From the NCBI RefSeq assembly GCF_009601685.2, contig NZ_CP045701.2:2418001-2482000 (forward strand): a stretch of 64,000 nucleotides of DNA, written 5' to 3'. The notes under the pieces were generated by a model, which saw only the letters and a list, made by a program, of their open reading frames with translations, was not told the origin of the DNA and did not search any database. The position numbers and the translations under genes are program-made. Origin of the DNA: Pseudomonas brassicacearum. Its GTDB lineage: Bacteria; Pseudomonadota; Gammaproteobacteria; Pseudomonadales; Pseudomonadaceae. Shown in pieces: positions 27,187 to 36,363 of this stretch (position 1 is its first letter; each line of letters starts with the position of its first letter).

Positions 27187-28707
27187 TTACTTCCAGCTGG
27201 ACTGAACGAAACGCGGTAGCTCATCCGGGTAGGGCGTGAACGCCAGGTCGGCGGTATAGGCGTAGTTCATCGAGTAATTGAACAGCGGCGCCCAATAGGC
27301 TTGCTCGCTGATGCGCTGCAACGCCTTGCGGTAGTTGTCCTTGCGCACTTGCGGGTCGAGGGCGTTGTCGGCGGTCTGCAACCAGCCCTGGACTTGAGGA
27401 TCCTTGATGTTGTCGTCCGGGTTGCCTTTGAACCAGGTCCCAGCCGACGCCGATGTGTCGAGAATCGAGAACGAACCCCAGGCCTGGAACGATATCGGCA
27501 CTTTGCCGCCCCGTTGTTGATCGCGCAGGGCGGCGTACTTCAAGTAGCGCAGCTTGGCGTTGATACCCACGGCACGCAGGTTGCCGATGATCGCTTCGAC
27601 GTAATCACGGTCGCGGTAGGCGAAGATTTCTGTCTCAAAGCCATTCGGATAACCGGCTTCAGCGAGCAGCGCCTTGGCCTTGGCCGGGTCATAGTTGTAG
27701 ACCGTGGCTGCCGTGGTGTCGCAACCGAATTGCCCCGGATAGCAGGCGACTTGCAAGGGTTTGGCTTCGCCGCCCACCAGTTGTGAGGCCAGTGCATCGC
27801 GGTTGATGGCGTGGTTGATGGCCTGACGCACCTTAAGGTTTTTCATCGGTGAGTTTTCAGTCGAGGTGCCACGAGCATCGAGGATCAGGAAACCGATGCG
27901 CATGGTTTCGCCGCTGGCCACGGTCAGGTTCGGCATGCTCTTGAGGTTGACTGCCTGGTCCGGTGCGACGCGCCAGGTCCAGTCGACACCGCCGGTCATC
28001 AGCTCGGCCAGACGGGTTTCCGCATCAGGGATCACCCGGAACTTGAGGTGGCCGATATGCGGTTGGCCTTGTGGGCTGTCCTTGAAGTAGTCCTTATTGA
28101 GCGCCATGGTCACGCCTTCGCCTGCCACTACTGACACAGCTTTATAGGGACCGGTGCCAATCGGTTTACGACTGAATTCAGCCAGGCCGACTTTCTCGAA
28201 ATACGTTTTGGGAAACATCGGTACGGCGTTGGACAGGTATTCCAGTGCCGCGGGAAAAGCTTTTTTCAGATGAAGACGGACGCCGTAGTCACCGGTTTTT
28301 TCCGCGCTTTTGATCCAGTCGACGTTTTGCACGGTAACGACTTTCGCTTCGGGCGACACCACGTAGTTGAGGGTGAACACCACGTCGTCGGCGGTGAAGG
28401 CGTCGCCGTTGTGAAATTTGACGCCTTTGCGCAGCTCAAAGTCGATGGTGGTGTCGTCGACCTGTTTCCAATGGGTGGCCAGCATGGGTTTGTATTCGCC
28501 GCTTTTGGGATCGCGGTAGATCAGGTTGTCCCAGATCAGCCGGCCGAGAATCACCCCTTCGCGTAAATCGTTGTGATAGGGGCTGACGTTTTCGGGCTCG
28601 CTGTCGGAAGCGTAAACCAGGGTGTCGTTGGCTTTACCGGCATGAGCCGGAAAACTGCTGATGAGGCCCATCAGCGCAAAACTGCAGGCGAAACCTTTGA
28701 TGCCCAT
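27187..28707 (-). CDS. Peptide ABC importer periplasmic binding protein
   Basis: A 506-residue SBP_bac_5 family protein. From the ATG at 28707 the N-terminus MGIKGFACSFALMGLISSFPAHA is a clear signal peptide cut after AHA; GGAG precedes it. The mature protein has the cluster C features LVYASDSEPENVSPY, LRKGVKFHNGDAFTADDVVFTL, and QAWGSFSILD near the end. It is the first gene of the importer operon that ends with two M20 peptidases, so short peptides or acyl-amino acids are likely ligands. Confidence 0.92.
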   Translation of the reverse strand: MGIKGFACSFALMGLISSFPAHAGKANDTLVYASDSEPENVSPYHNDLREGVILGRLIWDNLIYRDPKSGEYKPMLATHWKQVDDTTIDFELRKGVKFHNGDAFTADDVVFTLNYVVSPEAKVVTVQNVDWIKSAEKTGDYGVRLHLKKAFPAALEYLSNAVPMFPKTYFEKVGLAEFSRKPIGTGPYKAVSVVAGEGVTMALNKDYFKDSPQGQPHIGHLKFRVIPDAETRLAELMTGGVDWTWRVAPDQAVNLKSMPNLTVASGETMRIGFLILDARGTSTENSPMKNLKVRQAINHAINRDALASQLVGGEAKPLQVACYPGQFGCDTTAATVYNYDPAKAKALLAEAGYPNGFETEIFAYRDRDYVEAIIGNLRAVGINAKLRYLKYAALRDQQRGGKVPISFQAWGSFSILDTSASAGTWFKGNPDDNIKDPQVQGWLQTADNALDPQVRKDNYRKALQRISEQAYWAPLFNYSMNYAYTADLAFTPYPDELPRFVQSSWK

Positions 28708-28894
28708 GCCGTCGTCTCCGTTGGCGAGAGTGGTTGAATCAAAGGGCAGCGAATCGCAAATGCGGTAAACGAGGAGGAGAAGCTCAGGCGTAGTTTTTTT
28801 TGGTCTGGACACGAATGTAGGGAAAGGCTATCAATGCCACAAGCACAATCTTTCGATACTTGCTTTGCCGAAAAGGCAATCCTCGGGGGCTCCG
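28708..28894. promoter_or_regulatory. Divergent control region of LysR and peptide importer operon
   Basis: A 187-bp spacer between the importer operon (leftward) and its probable LysR regulator (rightward). It holds a purine-rich run AACGAGGAGGAGAAG (28769-28783) and a T run at 28794-28801. No unique operator could be assigned. Confidence 0.5.
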
Positions 28895-29812
28895 ATGCAG
28901 CTGTATGGCGTGCAATCCACGGCGTTGCGCTATTTTCTGGAAGTCGCGCGGTGCGGATCGATCAGCGAAGCGTCGGTGCGGCTCAATGTTGCAGCGTCAG
29001 CGGTAAGCCGCCAGATTTCCAAGCTTGAGTTGGCCCTGGATGCCAGCCTGTTTGAGCGTCGTGCCCGAGGCATGGTGCTCAGCGAGGCGGGGGCGCGACT
29101 GGCGGCCTATGCGCGCAAGTCCCAGCTTGAGGCTGAGCAGGTGGTGCTGGAGATTACCGAACTGCATGGCTTGCAGCGCGGCCATGTGCATGTTGCCTGC
29201 TCGGAAGGGTTTGCACTGGAATACATGCCCAGGAGCATCAGCGCGTTCAGGCGTGAGTATCAGGGCATTCATTTCACCTTGGAGGTCTGTGCGCCTGCCG
29301 AAGCGACCGAGAAGGTGCGTTCCGGCGAAGCCGACCTGGCGATGACCTTCAGCCTGACGCCGCAAAAGGAAATCAAGGTCGAACATGTCCTGAGCGGGGC
29401 GATTTTTGCCGTGGTCGCCAATTCCCATCCCTTGGCCGGGCGTGAAGCGGTCAGCCTCGCTGAGCTGCAGCCCTGGCCCATTGCGTTACCCAAGGCCGAC
29501 ACCACGATACGGCAATTGTTCGACATCTGTTGCGGTGTACAGGGGCTGTTGTTCGACCCGGTGTTGACCACTAACTACGTTGCCGCGCTCTATAGCTTCG
29601 TCCGCGAAGAAGGCGTTATCAGCCTGGCCAGCGAAATGACCTTGCAAAAGCAGGTGGCGGACGGGGTCCTGCAATGCGTGCCGATCCTTGACGAAGGCAT
29701 GCAGGCACGGCGCATCGAACTGCAAAGCATGGCAGGTCGCAATTTACCGGCAGCGGTTTGTGCCTTCAGGGATTTTCTGATTGCGGATCTGGCGAAAGCG
29801 AAGCGTCGCTGA
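28895..29812 (+). CDS. LysR-family regulator, probable controller of peptide importer
   Basis: A 305-residue LysR protein. The HTH lies near residues 5-65 (TALRYFLEVARCGSISEASVRLNVAASAVSRQI), followed by a conserved effector domain (HVHVACSEGFALEYMPRSI). The ATG at 28895 gives the usual LysR spacing to the first helix; a TTG 30 bases earlier (28865) is also in frame. Divergent placement suggests it controls the importer/M20 operon. The effector is unknown. Confidence 0.88.
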   Translation: MQLYGVQSTALRYFLEVARCGSISEASVRLNVAASAVSRQISKLELALDASLFERRARGMVLSEAGARLAAYARKSQLEAEQVVLEITELHGLQRGHVHVACSEGFALEYMPRSISAFRREYQGIHFTLEVCAPAEATEKVRSGEADLAMTFSLTPQKEIKVEHVLSGAIFAVVANSHPLAGREAVSLAELQPWPIALPKADTTIRQLFDICCGVQGLLFDPVLTTNYVAALYSFVREEGVISLASEMTLQKQVADGVLQCVPILDEGMQARRIELQSMAGRNLPAAVCAFRDFLIADLAKAKRR

Positions 29813-29894
29813 AAAAGAGGCACTCTGTGAGGCTTCGGTGGGGCAGACCTTGCTCCGACATGGGCGTCAGGTAATGGCGGTCGGGGACCGCACG

Positions 29895-31073
29895 TTACTT
29901 TTTCACAATAGCCATTCTGCGACCACTGATGAAGCACAGCAGGCCTCCCATCGCGGTCAGTGCGCCTAACACATAGAACATCGTCGGTGCCGGAGTATGC
30001 ATCAACAGGTACCCGCAGATCACCGGGCTCAAGGCGCCGCCGAGCGCTGCCAGGTTTTGGGCACCGTAGTAGCTGCCGCGCAGTTCTTCCGGGGCCAGGG
30101 TATCGACGAAAAGGAACTCGGCCGGGTAAATGATCATTTCACCGAGGGTGAAAATGAACATCGCCACGCACCAGCTCACCATGTTGTCTGCCAGGCTGAA
30201 GCCGATCAGGCCAAGCATGAACAGGCTGGTGCCCGCGGCAATCCAGTAGCGCAGCTTCTCGCGATCGAGGAACCGGCCGATTTGGTACTGCAGCAGGATC
30301 ACGGTGATGGCGTTGCAGGCGAGCAGGGCGGCCATGATGCCCAGCGCGCGTTTGGAGTCGTGGGTCACCAGCAGGTATTGCGACAAATAGAGGGTGAAGC
30401 GTCCGTGTACCACGGTGCTGAGCAGACAGCCGCAGGTGAACATGATCAGGGTACGGTCATTCTTGAGGGTCTTGAGCGTCTTGAGAAAACTGGGTGGTGG
30501 GCCAATGGCCGGTGTCGATGCCGGATCTTTGGGGATGCCGGTCATCAGGAAGATGCTGAAAAACGCGATACCACCGGCGATCAGGAACGGCGCGATCGGA
30601 TAGACCCCGGCAATCACCACGCCGAGCATGGGACCGGTGGCATAGCCGATGTTGGTCAGGGTGTAGCGCAGGGAAAACGCCTTGGCGCGTTGGCCGATGG
30701 GCAGGTTTTCGCTGAGGATCGCTTTGGAGCCGATCAGGAACAGCGCGGACGCGGTCTCGGTGATCACCACGGTCAGGGTGGTCAGGTAGAGGTTCTGGGC
30801 AAAGGTCAGCAGCACGAAACCGATGGCGCTGGAAAGCATCGCCACGATGAGCAGCCGGCGCTTTTCCAGGCGATCGATGACATAGCCGCCATACAGCGCC
30901 AACAGGGTGGCGATGAACACCGCAATGCCAAGCAGCAGGCCGACGTCCTGTTGGTTGAGACCCAACTTGTTGCTCAAGAACAGCGTAAGCAAAGGGCTGG
31001 TGATGGCACGACTGACCACGATGGTCAGTGAAACGATCATCAAGCGTCGGATAACGAGCGAGTAAGTGGCCAC
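29895..31073 (-). CDS. MFS transporter (MdtH-like drug/metabolite efflux)
   Basis: A 392-residue MFS protein with twelve predicted helices. The loop after TM2 is GGYVIDRLEKRRLL, a DHA1-type motif A variant, and the C-terminal half contains FTLGEMIIYPAEFLFVD, typical of MdtH-like exporters. The start is GTG at 31073, with AAGGAT rather far upstream, so initiation may be weak. It lies 20 bp downstream of the broken MmgE/PrpD gene and may once have been in its operon. Confidence 0.85.
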   Translation of the reverse strand: MATYSLVIRRLMIVSLTIVVSRAITSPLLTLFLSNKLGLNQQDVGLLLGIAVFIATLLALYGGYVIDRLEKRRLLIVAMLSSAIGFVLLTFAQNLYLTTLTVVITETASALFLIGSKAILSENLPIGQRAKAFSLRYTLTNIGYATGPMLGVVIAGVYPIAPFLIAGGIAFFSIFLMTGIPKDPASTPAIGPPPSFLKTLKTLKNDRTLIMFTCGCLLSTVVHGRFTLYLSQYLLVTHDSKRALGIMAALLACNAITVILLQYQIGRFLDREKLRYWIAAGTSLFMLGLIGFSLADNMVSWCVAMFIFTLGEMIIYPAEFLFVDTLAPEELRGSYYGAQNLAALGGALSPVICGYLLMHTPAPTMFYVLGALTAMGGLLCFISGRRMAIVKK

Positions 31074-31093
31074 GGTGGTGCAAATATCCTTAT

Positions 31094-31855
31094 TCAGATG
31101 TTTGGCGTTCGCCGCAATACCACGTCGCTGCTACTGCGAACAAGCCACCGATCCAGCGTGCGTACCGATTGCAGTTCTTCGATGCGCCACAGTTGCCCCA
31201 GTAATCCTTCAGCTTGTTCCTGCGGCATCACCCGCATCGCCAAGCTGAAAAACTTCTCCTGCAGAGCCACATCAGTCAGCGGATTGCCTGGCGCGCCCAA
31301 TGGCACGTCTACGCACACGCTTGCCTGCCGACCGTCCACGGTCCGCAGTGTTACCACGGGCTCGCCATCTTCGGACAGACGCGGATCGACTTCGAGGTGA
31401 ATACGCGACAACCATTGGCTCATGTGCGGATCGTTGCGTTGCAGGTCGTCATAGGCCTGCAATCGGCAATGCCCCTGCACCAGCCGCGCGGCCAAGGCAT
31501 ACGGCAGGCTCATTTGCGCGGCTGCAAGGGTACTGACGTCCCGGCCGCCACACATGGTGTGAAGAAACCCGCTCAACCGCACCTGCACGTCTTCGACCTG
31601 GTCGAGCCGTACATTCAGTTGATCCAGCAGCAAGCCGAGGGCGTCGATGGCTGAATGGGTGCCGCGGCAGGAGGCATAAGGCTTGATTGAGCACCGGGCG
31701 AGCTTCCAGACCGCACCGAGGTCAGCATCCAGCGCTTCGGGCATTGAGGTCGTTGGGGCGAGGGTTTTCAGAAAACCACCCCAAACTTCATCGAACAACT
31801 GCGTCGGCCCGCTGATGCCCTGTTGGGCAAACCGCGCTGGTGTATCAGGCGTCAA
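31094..31855 (-). pseudogene. MmgE/PrpD family protein, 5' half deleted
   Basis: About 253 residues that match the C-terminal part of MmgE/PrpD enzymes (2-methylcitrate dehydratase, aconitate decarboxylase and relatives). Recognisable segments are SIKPYASCRGTHSAIDAL, SGFLHTMCGG, SLPYALAARL and the family C-terminus. A full protein is about 450 residues. The missing 5' part should lie to the right, but that DNA is now the fragment of a divergent LysR gene. The only available start is a TTG at 31855. The catalytic N-terminal helical domain is gone, so it is presumably non-functional. Confidence 0.8.
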
Positions 31856-32541
31856 TAGATTTATTTGCCTCGGTCGATAACTTTCGTGACCGCCTTAGTT
31901 CCGCGCAAAACGAACTTGTCGGTGATCTTGGCGTGGGGGTCATTGATAATACAATCTCCGATGATAATTCACCGTTAGTTGCCGCACTTAAACGTATAAA
32001 TGAACAGTCTCCCAAGGTCAGATTTCAACTTCAGGCCACGCAACTTGATGAGGTTGAAAGAGGCGTCGTCGAGGGGCGATTGGTGGCGGGAATTGTGCCG
32101 ATTTATCAAAAGCGCGAAGAGTTTGATTACTACGCGCTATACGAAGAGCGCTCGGAGGTTTACTGCGCGCTCGACCATCCACTGTTCTCCATGGCGGACG
32201 CGGACATGGGGGGAAATGTGCTCAAGGATTACGAGTGCATCAACCATCGCTACGCGATTCATCGCGACAAACTGAAATTTGCCCACTACGACAGCTTTTC
32301 CGCCTCGGCAACCCAGGTGGAGGCCGTTGCATTGCTGATCAAGACGGGGCGTTTCCTGGGCTTCCTGCCCCAGCATTACGCCGCGCCGATGGTAGCGCGG
32401 GGCGAGTTTCGCGCGGTGCGTCCGGACCTGTTCAACATCGTCACGCCGTTCAGCCTGATACTGCGTCATAACAGTGTGCGCAGCCCCCTGGTCAAGGCAT
32501 TTGCCCAGGCATTGGGCGTGGACTTAAAAGCCTCGGTTTGA
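31840..32541 (+). pseudogene. LysR regulator lacking its DNA-binding domain
   Basis: About 233 residues of a LysR effector domain beginning at the end of the linker helix (ASIDLFASVDNFRDRLSSAQ) and running through the co-inducer fold (GDLGVGVIDNTISDDN, VEAVALLIKTGRFLGFLPQHYA). The winged HTH, some 65 residues, is absent and its place is taken by the broken MmgE/PrpD gene on the other strand. Bases 31850-32090 are noticeably AT-richer than the rest. The simplest reading is a deletion that joined two divergent genes. A GTG at 31840 could still start a truncated product. Confidence 0.8.
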
Positions 32542-32752
32542 TTGTTTGCCGCGTTAAACACTCACGGACACCGGTGGCGAGCGCGAACGATTGACGAAGC
32601 TTAGAACCCCAGCATTTACAACAATACTAACGCCGTACTATCGGGCCTATCTGTTGAGTCGATCGATTGAGTCCGCAGCCGAGTGCTGTCAGTCAAAACG
32701 CGCTGATGGCTGAGGTGGCTTGTATCCCGCAAGCATTACCTGGAAACCACGA

Positions 32753-32785
32753 CCGGTCATGCCATGTTCGAAGCGGCATGACCGG
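32753..32785 (-). terminator. Hairpin downstream of DctA-type gene
   Basis: CCGGTCATGCC (32753-32763) and GGCATGACCGG (32775-32785) form a perfect 11-bp stem with an 11-base loop, 14 bp beyond the stop of the leftward DctA-type gene. No strong T tract follows, so termination may need Rho or be partial. Confidence 0.55.
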
Positions 32786-32798
32786 AGCGCCTTGCGGA

Positions 32799-34106
32799 TT
32801 ACTTTTGCGCCAGCAATGCCTTTCTTGCTGCCTTTTCGTGTTTCATGGCGGCGATTTCACGCTCGCAGGCCTCGACATCGAACGAGTTGTCCCACTTGGC
32901 AATGGCGAGGGTGCCGATGCCGTTACCGATCAAGTTGGTTACCGCCCGCGCTTCGTTCAGGAACCGGTCAATCCCCAAGAGCAAAACGAGGCCGACCAGA
33001 GGAATGGAGTGGATGGTTGTGAGCGTGGCAGCCAGCGTTACGAACCCCGCACCCGCCACGCCGGCCGAGCCTTTTGAGGTCAGCAGGAATACGCCCAGCA
33101 GAATCATCTGATCCACAAAAGTCAGTGGCGTATTGGTCGCCTGGGCGATAAAGATGGCGGCCATGGTGAGATAGATGCAGGTGCCGTCCGCATTGAAGGT
33201 GTAGCCAGTTGGCAACACCATGCCCACGACGGATTTTTTGCAGCCAAGCTTTTCAAGCTTCACCATCATTCGCGGCAGCACGGCTTCGGTTGAGCAAGTG
33301 CCAAGGGTGATGAGAATTTCATCTTTGAAATAACGAAGAAACTGCATCAGCGGCATGCCCGTCCATCGAGCGACCGTACCGAGCACGACTACGATGAAAA
33401 TCAAGGTCGTGATGTAGAGCGCGACCAGCAACTGGCCGAGCGACAGCAAGGTACCGATCCCGTATTTGCCGATCGTGAACGCCATGCCGGCACCGGCACC
33501 AATCGGCGCCAGGCGCATGACCATCGCAACGATCTTGAACAGGCCTTGCAGGAACAGATCAAGGGTGTTGATCAGTGGCTTGCTGGTTTCGCCCATTTGA
33601 ACCAGGGCAACGCCCATCAATACCGAAAGCAGGATGACCTGGAGCATGACGCCGTTGGAGAATGCGCCGATGAAGGTTTGCGGGATGATATTGAGAAAGA
33701 AATCAATGGTGCCGCCTTGTTCACTGGCAGCTTGGCTGTATTTGCTGATGGCACTTCCATCAAGTGTGCTGGCGTTGATGTTCATACCGACGCCAGGCTT
33801 GACGATGTTGACCACAATAAGGCCGACGACCAGGGCGATGGTTGAAAGAATCTCGAAATAGATCAGCGCTTTTACGCCAATCCGTCCGACTTCCTTGATG
33901 CTGCCCATCTTGGCGATACCGACAACGACCGTACCGAAAATAATCGGCGCCAACAGCATTTTGATCAGTTTGATGAAGCCATCGGCAAAGGGCTGGAGCT
34001 TGGCGCCGATATCAGGCACGAAGTAACCGATTGCTGCACCGATCACGATGCCGATGAGTACTTGCACATACAACTGGCCATACCAGCGGGATTTGGAGAT
34101 TTCCAC
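32799..34106 (-). CDS. dctA: C4-dicarboxylate:cation symporter (DctA family)
   Basis: A 435-residue DAACS symporter importing C4-dicarboxylates with protons or Na+. Visible are the family core LITLGTCSTEAVLPRMM (re-entrant hairpin), GYTFNADGTCIYLTMAAIFIAQATNTPL (TM7/8 substrate and cation site), and the LLTSKGSAGVAGAGFV hairpin. Length is close to E. coli DctA. It lies beside a tartrate dehydratase gene, so its physiological substrate here is probably tartrate rather than succinate, and another DctA may serve central metabolism elsewhere. Confidence 0.9.
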   Translation of the reverse strand: MEISKSRWYGQLYVQVLIGIVIGAAIGYFVPDIGAKLQPFADGFIKLIKMLLAPIIFGTVVVGIAKMGSIKEVGRIGVKALIYFEILSTIALVVGLIVVNIVKPGVGMNINASTLDGSAISKYSQAASEQGGTIDFFLNIIPQTFIGAFSNGVMLQVILLSVLMGVALVQMGETSKPLINTLDLFLQGLFKIVAMVMRLAPIGAGAGMAFTIGKYGIGTLLSLGQLLVALYITTLIFIVVVLGTVARWTGMPLMQFLRYFKDEILITLGTCSTEAVLPRMMVKLEKLGCKKSVVGMVLPTGYTFNADGTCIYLTMAAIFIAQATNTPLTFVDQMILLGVFLLTSKGSAGVAGAGFVTLAATLTTIHSIPLVGLVLLLGIDRFLNEARAVTNLIGNGIGTLAIAKWDNSFDVEACEREIAAMKHEKAARKALLAQK

Positions 34107-34207
34107 GGGAGCACCTCATTTTATTTTTGTGATGGGCTGTGGCTTGGCGTCGAGAGGGGACACCGGGTGTTGCGGCCTCTTTGACAGAGACCGCAGATAG
34201 AGGGTGA

Positions 34208-35377
34208 TCAGCCTTCGCCCAACTCACGCATGACGGCATACAGAGCGGACTTGGCTTCGAAGCCGACACCTGGAATATCCGGCAGGCCGACATAGCCATT
34301 TTCGACGCGGATACCGTCGGCGAAGCCGCCAAAAGGCTGGAACACATCGGGGTACGATTCGTTGCCGCCCAGGTGCAGGCCCGCGGCGATGTTCAGGGAC
34401 ATCTGATGACCACCGTGAGGCACTACGCGGCGAGAAGACCAACCCATGTCTTCCATCACCTTGAGGGTGCGCATGTACTCCACGAGCCCGTAGGACAGCG
34501 CGCAGTCGAACTGGAGGTAGTCGCGATCAGGGCGCATGCCGCCGTGGCGCAGCAGGTTGCGGGCATCCTGGTGGGAGAACAGGTTTTCACCGGTGGCCAT
34601 GGGCAGTTCGTAGTGATTGGCAAGCTCAGCCTGGAGTGCGTAATCCAGCGGATCGCCGACCTCTTCGTACCAGAAGAGGTTGTATTTCTTGATAGCTTCA
34701 GCGTACGCAATACCGGTTTGAAGATCGAAACGACCATTCGCATCGACCGCCAGTCGACGACCGTCGCCAACCACTTCAAGCACCGCCTCGATGCGACGGA
34801 TATCTTCATCCAGTGGCACTGCACCAATCTTCATCTTGACGACGTCGTAGCCACGATCCAGATAGCTCTGCATTTCTGCTTTGAGCTTGGTCTGGTCTTT
34901 GCCAGGGTAGTAGTAGCCGCCCGCTGCATAGACCCAGACCTTGTCATCGGCCACGCCGTTACGGTAACGGTCGGCCAGCAGGCGATACAACGGTTTGCCT
35001 TCAATCTTGGCGACGGCATCCCACACAGCCATGTCGATGGTACCGACGGCAACCGAGCGCTCGCCATGGCCGCCTGGCTTTTCGTTGGTCATCAGGGTTT
35101 TCCAGATGGCGAACGGGTCCAGGTTGTTGTTGGCATGGTCGATGAGTGTGTCTGGATCAGCTTCCGTAATACGCGCCAGGAAACGATCACGCATCAGTGC
35201 GCCCTGGCCATAGCGGCCATTGGAATTGAATCCGTAGCCGATGACAGGCTTCCCGTCGCGAATCACATCCGTGATGACAGCGACAACCGAGCAGGTCATT
35301 TTCGAAAAATCGATGTAGGCGTTAGCGATTGGGGAGGCAATGGAAACAGTTTTTTCACGAATGTCTACGATGCGCAT
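34208..35377 (-). CDS. tarD: D(-)-tartrate dehydratase, enolase superfamily
   Basis: A 389-residue enolase-superfamily dehydratase that converts D-tartrate to oxaloacetate. Barrel residues are in place: KxK at 181-183 (KMKIG), metal ligands Asp212 (VDANG), Glu238 (YEEVGDPLDY) and Glu264 (ATGENLFS), and the acid/base His321 in VVPHGGHQ. Length and motifs match Bradyrhizobium TarD as I recall it. AGAGGA upstream sets the ATG at 35377; the in-frame extension beyond it has no family match. It is flanked by a DctA carrier and a divergent LysR gene. Confidence 0.9.
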   Translation of the reverse strand: MRIVDIREKTVSIASPIANAYIDFSKMTCSVVAVITDVIRDGKPVIGYGFNSNGRYGQGALMRDRFLARITEADPDTLIDHANNNLDPFAIWKTLMTNEKPGGHGERSVAVGTIDMAVWDAVAKIEGKPLYRLLADRYRNGVADDKVWVYAAGGYYYPGKDQTKLKAEMQSYLDRGYDVVKMKIGAVPLDEDIRRIEAVLEVVGDGRRLAVDANGRFDLQTGIAYAEAIKKYNLFWYEEVGDPLDYALQAELANHYELPMATGENLFSHQDARNLLRHGGMRPDRDYLQFDCALSYGLVEYMRTLKVMEDMGWSSRRVVPHGGHQMSLNIAAGLHLGGNESYPDVFQPFGGFADGIRVENGYVGLPDIPGVGFEAKSALYAVMRELGEG

Positions 35378-35476
35378 GACGGGGTCCTCTTGTTGTTTGT
35401 AGCCCCACGTTATGCTTTGCGATGTCACCCGCCCAATGCTATTAATGCCGCACCCTATGCACAGGAGGCATGGCCC

Positions 35477-36352
35477 TTGGAACTCGTCTGGCTTGAGGAT
35501 TTTTCAGCGCTTGCGGAGTACGGCAGCTTCGTTCGGGCGGCTGAAGCGCGGCACGTTACCCAGCCGGCATTCAGTCGCAGAGTGCGCTCGCTGGAGAGTT
35601 GGATGGGGGTGCAATTGTTCGTTCGAACGCCTCAAGGCGCGACGCTTACTGAAGCCGGGAGGCAAATTTTGCCTAGTGCTCAGGAGGCTGCCAGGCGCTT
35701 GTACAGAATGCGCAACGAGGCTCAAGAGGTTGCGGGGATGGCTGCCAGGTCGCTTCAATTTGCGGCGACGCATTCCCTGTCGTTCACATTTTTTCCCAGG
35801 TGGCTTCGAAGCTCGGAGAGCGGTGCCCCCATCGAGGCTGTGCAACTGCACTCCGATAGCATGGCTGTCTGTGAGCAGATGCTGATACATGGCCAGGTGC
35901 AGTTTCTGCTCTGCCATCGCCATCCCGATGTTCCACCTTTGCTCGCCCCAGATCAGTTCATCGGCAAGAAGGTGGGTGAAGACGTTCTCGTTCCTCTGGC
36001 GAGTGCTTCTGCCAACTTCGGCACCTCGCCTGCGGCATTGCCATACCTGGCTTACACCCATGAGTCTGGATTGGGGCGTATCGTCGCCCACAGGCTGCGT
36101 GGCAAAGAAGATTACCTTCACCTCAAGCCACTTTTCAGCAGCCACCTTGCCGCGGTGCTGATGTCCATGGCCTTGGAAAGCAAAGGCGTGGCCTGGTTGC
36201 CCAAGAGCCTCACCGAGCAGGAAATGCTGGATGGACGCTTAGTCAGAGCGCTCGACGAAAGCTGGGATATACCGCTGGAAATTCATCTGACCCGTCCATC
36301 GGCGCCACTCAGTCAATCTGCCGAAGCCTTCTGGGCCAGGGTGGGGCAGTGA
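35477..36352 (+). CDS. LysR-family regulator of tartrate genes, TTG start
   Basis: A 291-residue LysR protein. The HTH begins almost at once (WLEDFSALAEYGSFVRAAEARHVTQPAFSRRV), so translation must start just before it. AGGAGG at 35463-35468 stands eight bases from a TTG at 35477; the nearby ATG at 35470 is out of frame. The frame stays open far upstream but that part is the antisense of tarD. Divergent position indicates control of tarD and probably dctA. It is convergent with an MFS gene 11 bp downstream. Confidence 0.88.
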   Translation: MELVWLEDFSALAEYGSFVRAAEARHVTQPAFSRRVRSLESWMGVQLFVRTPQGATLTEAGRQILPSAQEAARRLYRMRNEAQEVAGMAARSLQFAATHSLSFTFFPRWLRSSESGAPIEAVQLHSDSMAVCEQMLIHGQVQFLLCHRHPDVPPLLAPDQFIGKKVGEDVLVPLASASANFGTSPAALPYLAYTHESGLGRIVAHRLRGKEDYLHLKPLFSSHLAAVLMSMALESKGVAWLPKSLTEQEMLDGRLVRALDESWDIPLEIHLTRPSAPLSQSAEAFWARVGQ

Positions 36353-36363
36353 CCAGGCGCGTT

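Noticed and set aside
34373..35476. In-frame upstream extension of the LysR gene that would give a 659-residue protein
   Set aside because: The extension is antisense to tarD. LysR homology starts only at 35477, where a strong AGGAGG precedes a TTG.
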